This document shows positions 13,431 to 15,074 of a stretch of DNA of 15,074 bases, one piece after another (within the stretch, counting starts at the first letter, position 1; each line of letters begins with the position of its first letter). Under the pieces are notes generated by a model. That model worked only from the letters and a program-made list of their open reading frames with translations, was not told the DNA's origin and ran no database searches. This DNA comes from an uncultured Campylobacter sp. (GTDB lineage Bacteria; Campylobacterota; Campylobacteria; Campylobacterales; Campylobacteraceae): NCBI RefSeq assembly GCF_937997405.1, contig NZ_CALKTL010000148.1:1-15074 (forward strand), written 5' to 3'. The translations under genes were made by a program, and so were the position numbers.

Positions 13431-14165
13431 CTATTTCTCTGTGCGCCCCTCCCAGACGGCGGGGGCGTCAAGCTCTACGTATGAGCTTAAAATTTCATAC
13501 GGCTCGTAGCCAAATTTATACGCTAGGCTCGGACACTGCTTCACCGCGTAGCCTAGATAGATCCATCGTAGCCCCAGATCTTGGGCGAACTCGATCTGTT
13601 TTAAAAGCGAAAATTTACCCAGACTTAGATGCGGCAGATACGGATCGTAGTAGCAATACACCGAGCTGATGCCGTCATCCACGATATCGATGAGATCGAC
13701 GCAGATAAGTCGCCCGTCCTCGCCGTAGTAAGAGATTTCTTTGCCGAAGTCGCCGTGGCCCTGGACGTAAATTTCATCATATCGCTCAAAATCGATCTCT
13801 TGAAGAGGCCAGCCCTTTTTTAGATGCATGTAGTCGTGATAGAGCGCGAAAAGCTCCAAACGCGCATCGTTTAAAAGCGGGCAAGATTGCCATACATAGG
13901 CGGTCGTGCGATTATTTTTATAGACGCGACGATGCGATTTGCTAAATTTAAAATTTGCGGCATCGACGCGTAGACTTTTGCACTCCGCACATCCCGCACA
14001 AATGGGCTTTTGAAAATACCTACCGAAGCGACGATAGCCGTGCTGCACTAAGCTTGAATTATACTCGAAGTCGCAGTCTTTTATGTAGAGATACTCGCTA
14101 CGCGCGGCTCTGCCGTCCAGATAGGGACAAGAAAAATCCAGCGTGCAAAATGGAATTTCAGTCAT
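13431..14165 (-). CDS. bpt: Aspartate/glutamate leucyltransferase Bpt
   Basis: Bpt moves Leu from leucyl-tRNA onto proteins that begin with Asp or Glu, marking them for N-degron proteolysis through ClpS/ClpAP. 244 residues, the family's usual size. Seen in order: SCPYLDGRAAR (12-22), HGYRRFGRYF (42-51), the Cys-rich CAGCAECKSLRV (56-67), the YYDP segment (172-175), SLGKFSLLKQIEFA (181-194) and YLGYAVKQCPSLAYK (203-217), all conserved in the ATE/Bpt family. Older annotations of this family say arginyl-tRNA-protein transferase. The start overlaps the preceding small gene by 8 nt. I recall the same three-gene order (biotin carboxylase, small protein, bpt) in C. jejuni. Confidence 0.92.
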   Translation of the reverse strand: MTEIPFCTLDFSCPYLDGRAARSEYLYIKDCDFEYNSSLVQHGYRRFGRYFQKPICAGCAECKSLRVDAANFKFSKSHRRVYKNNRTTAYVWQSCPLLNDARLELFALYHDYMHLKKGWPLQEIDFERYDEIYVQGHGDFGKEISYYGEDGRLICVDLIDIVDDGISSVYCYYDPYLPHLSLGKFSLLKQIEFAQDLGLRWIYLGYAVKQCPSLAYKFGYEPYEILSSYVELDAPAVWEGRTEK

Positions 14166-14439
14166 TCAGCTTTTTGATATTTGCCGCGTCCACGTATTTT
14201 AAAAACTCGTCTTTGAGGCGCTTTTCGCGTGCGGCGATGCTCTCTTTGGCTACGTCAAATTCCTCTGCGACGCCGTCTAAGCCGCTTTCGCTTTGCAAGC
14301 TTGAATCATCATCTCTGAAAATATCTTTAAACTCGTCGCGATTTGGATCCCTCTTTTTAGGCTTTTTGGGCGCGGAGCTCGCCGCTTTATCCTTAAGCAT
14401 ATCCTTTTTTATATCTTTTAGGCTATCTAAAAAATCCAT
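14158..14439 (-). CDS. Conserved small charged protein between biotin carboxylase and bpt
   Basis: 93 residues, beginning MDFLDSLKDIKKDMLKDKAA. It is strongly hydrophilic: Lys/Ala/Pro/Asp-rich in the first half (APKKPKKRDPNRDEFKDIF) and helix-prone with Glu/Lys pairs at the end (AAREKRLKDEFLKYVDAANI). There is no signal peptide, membrane segment or known motif. I do not recognise a function. Its reality is supported by an AGGAAAG site before the ATG, a 9-nt gap from the upstream carboxylase gene, an 8-nt overlap with bpt, and a small gene that I recall at the same place in C. jejuni. Confidence 0.8.
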   Translation of the reverse strand: MDFLDSLKDIKKDMLKDKAASSAPKKPKKRDPNRDEFKDIFRDDDSSLQSESGLDGVAEEFDVAKESIAAREKRLKDEFLKYVDAANIKKLND

Positions 14440-14448
14440 AACTCTTTC

Positions 14449-14937
14449 CTAAATCCGCGCCGATTTGCGCATCGTAGCAATGATGGCGGCGATCGCTTCG
14501 TTTTTATTCGGTTGCATATCGTCGATGGTGTTTTCTAAAATTTTGTCTAAATTTTTCTCTACATAGCTCGTGTCAAAAAAGCCGAGCCGAAACTCGCGCG
14601 ACTTGCTGATGCTAAGCAAAAACGGAATGATCGTACGCACTCCCTCGATGCGAAACTCCTTCAGCGCGCGCTCTAGTTTATTAACGGCCAGGTCGTAGTC
14701 GGTGGTTTTGATGATGAGCTTGGCTAGAAGCGAGTCGTAAAACGGCGGAATTTTATAACCCTTGTAGATGTGGCTATCGACGCGCACCGAAGGACCTAGC
14801 GCGGGATAATAATCGCTAACAGTGCCGGGAACGGGGGTGAAATTTTTCCAGACGTTTTCGGAGGTAATACGCGCCTCGATCGCGTAGCCGTGCGGTTTGA
14901 TATCGCTTTGCTCAAGCTCTAAAATTTCGCCGTCAGC
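14449..14937 (-). CDS. pycA: Biotin carboxylase (PycA/AccC-type), C-terminal third only
   Basis: Biotin carboxylases use ATP and bicarbonate to carboxylate biotin on a carrier protein. In Campylobacter the closest relatives, as I recall them, act as subunit A of a two-part pyruvate carboxylase, though they are often labelled AccC. About 162 residues remain: GEILELEQSDIKPHGYAIEA, then RITSENVWKNFTPVPGTVSD, RVDSHIYKGYKIPPFYDSLL, AKLIIKTTDYDLAVNKLERA and FRIEGVRTIIPFLLSISKS. These match the C-terminal domain of the family (about 480 residues). The frame is broken at about 14937, where family homology ends; farther upstream the frame meets a stop. The missing ATP-grasp part should lie beyond the join. 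A GTG at 14787 would give a shorter ORF, but homology clearly extends past it. The choice of PycA over AccC rests on synteny. Confidence 0.85.
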   Translation of the reverse strand, partial: ADGEILELEQSDIKPHGYAIEARITSENVWKNFTPVPGTVSDYYPALGPSVRVDSHIYKGYKIPPFYDSLLAKLIIKTTDYDLAVNKLERALKEFRIEGVRTIIPFLLSISKSREFRLGFFDTSYVEKNLDKILENTIDDMQPNKNEAIAAIIATMRKSARI

Positions 14938-14942
14938 TGGAG
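14931..14942. other. Probable second chimeric junction
   Basis: The minus-strand biotin carboxylase homology stops here, and a stop codon in the same frame appears about 40 nt beyond. From the other side a plus-strand frame starting QLEKKIARRHKL runs through the same bases. The last 130 bases lack any AAATTT word and have different composition. The exact base is uncertain. Confidence 0.65.
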
Positions 14943-14993
14943 AAGAAGATCGCTCGTCGCCACAAGCTCTCCTCTAGCCCTTCGTCTCACTAA
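14934..14993 (+). CDS. C-terminal fragment of an unrecognised protein
   Basis: The plus frame reads QLEKKIARRHKLSSSPSSH then TAA. The basic helical start and the Ser-rich end look like a real C-terminus, but only 19 residues remain after the join. I cannot name the family. Confidence 0.3.
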   Translation, partial: QLEKKIARRHKLSSSPSSH

Positions 14994-15010
14994 TTCTCTA
15001 CTGCATTCCT

Positions 15011-15074
15011 ATGAACGAGAATAATCCCTTTGCTCCCGCCGAAGCGCTCAAGACCGTCTTCATCGCCTACAATC
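15011..15074 (+). CDS. N-terminal fragment of an unrecognised protein, runs off the window
   Basis: ATG at 15011 begins MNENNPFAPAEALKTVFIAY, then Asn, and the frame is open at the window end. It follows the preceding stop by 17 nt. No Shine-Dalgarno is visible, which would fit a Bacteroidota source, but that is a guess. Twenty-one residues are too few for a family call. Confidence 0.35.
   Translation, partial: MNENNPFAPAEALKTVFIAYN

Noticed and set aside
13328..13669. Plus-strand frame antisense to bpt
   Set aside because: Bpt motifs are intact on the minus strand, and the plus frame is Arg/Ser-rich with no start signal.
1..15074. CRISPR array, insertion sequence, tRNA or rRNA gene
   Set aside because: No regularly spaced repeats, no transposase-like frame or terminal inverted repeats, and no tRNA T-loop pattern or rRNA segment were seen on reading both strands.

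Overview
The window reads as a chimeric contig built from three sources. Bases 1-1066 are AT-rich and carry mscL and the start of lepA, in a style typical of Fusobacteriota (Leptotrichia- or Fusobacterium-like). Bases 1067 to about 14937 are a continuous, higher-GC Campylobacter segment. The last ~137 bases look like a third source with no identifiable family. The Campylobacter call rests on protein content, on gene order that I recall from C. jejuni (era-hslU-hslV-rplI-argG / S4-tsaE-lptB, and biotin carboxylase - small protein - bpt), and on a dense AAATTT word throughout. The composition fits the higher-GC oral species (C. gracilis, C. showae, C. rectus group). The species is an inference.

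Layout. (a) 1-1066: divergent mscL (minus, incomplete) and lepA (plus, cut at 1066), each with a good sigma70-type promoter. (b) 1067-4649, minus: a PilM/PilN-like fusion, a PilO-like, a PilP-like and a secretin gene, joined by 1-nt and 23-nt overlaps. Together they encode an inner-membrane to outer-membrane assembly of the type IV pilus / type II secretion / DNA-uptake kind. The secretin is cut at the same base as lepA. (c) 4712-9779, minus: era (GTPase for 30S assembly), hslU and hslV (ATP-dependent protease), rplI (ribosomal protein L9) and argG (argininosuccinate synthase). (d) 9868-11219, plus: three overlapping genes for an S4 RNA-binding protein, TsaE (tRNA t6A synthesis) and LptB (LPS export ATPase). 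(e) 11220-13430: mostly gene-poor, with one secreted beta-propeller protein. (f) 13431-14937, minus: bpt (Leu transfer to N-terminal Asp/Glu), a small charged protein, and the end of a PycA/AccC-type biotin carboxylase.

Main points for a second look: the two chimeric joins; an in-frame amber codon in argG, after which the expected last 30 residues continue in the same frame; the fused PilM/PilN gene heading a pilus-like operon attached to era; and no rpoN after lptB, where C. jejuni has it. The middle segment is otherwise mainly housekeeping. I did not find a convincing new defence or mobile system.
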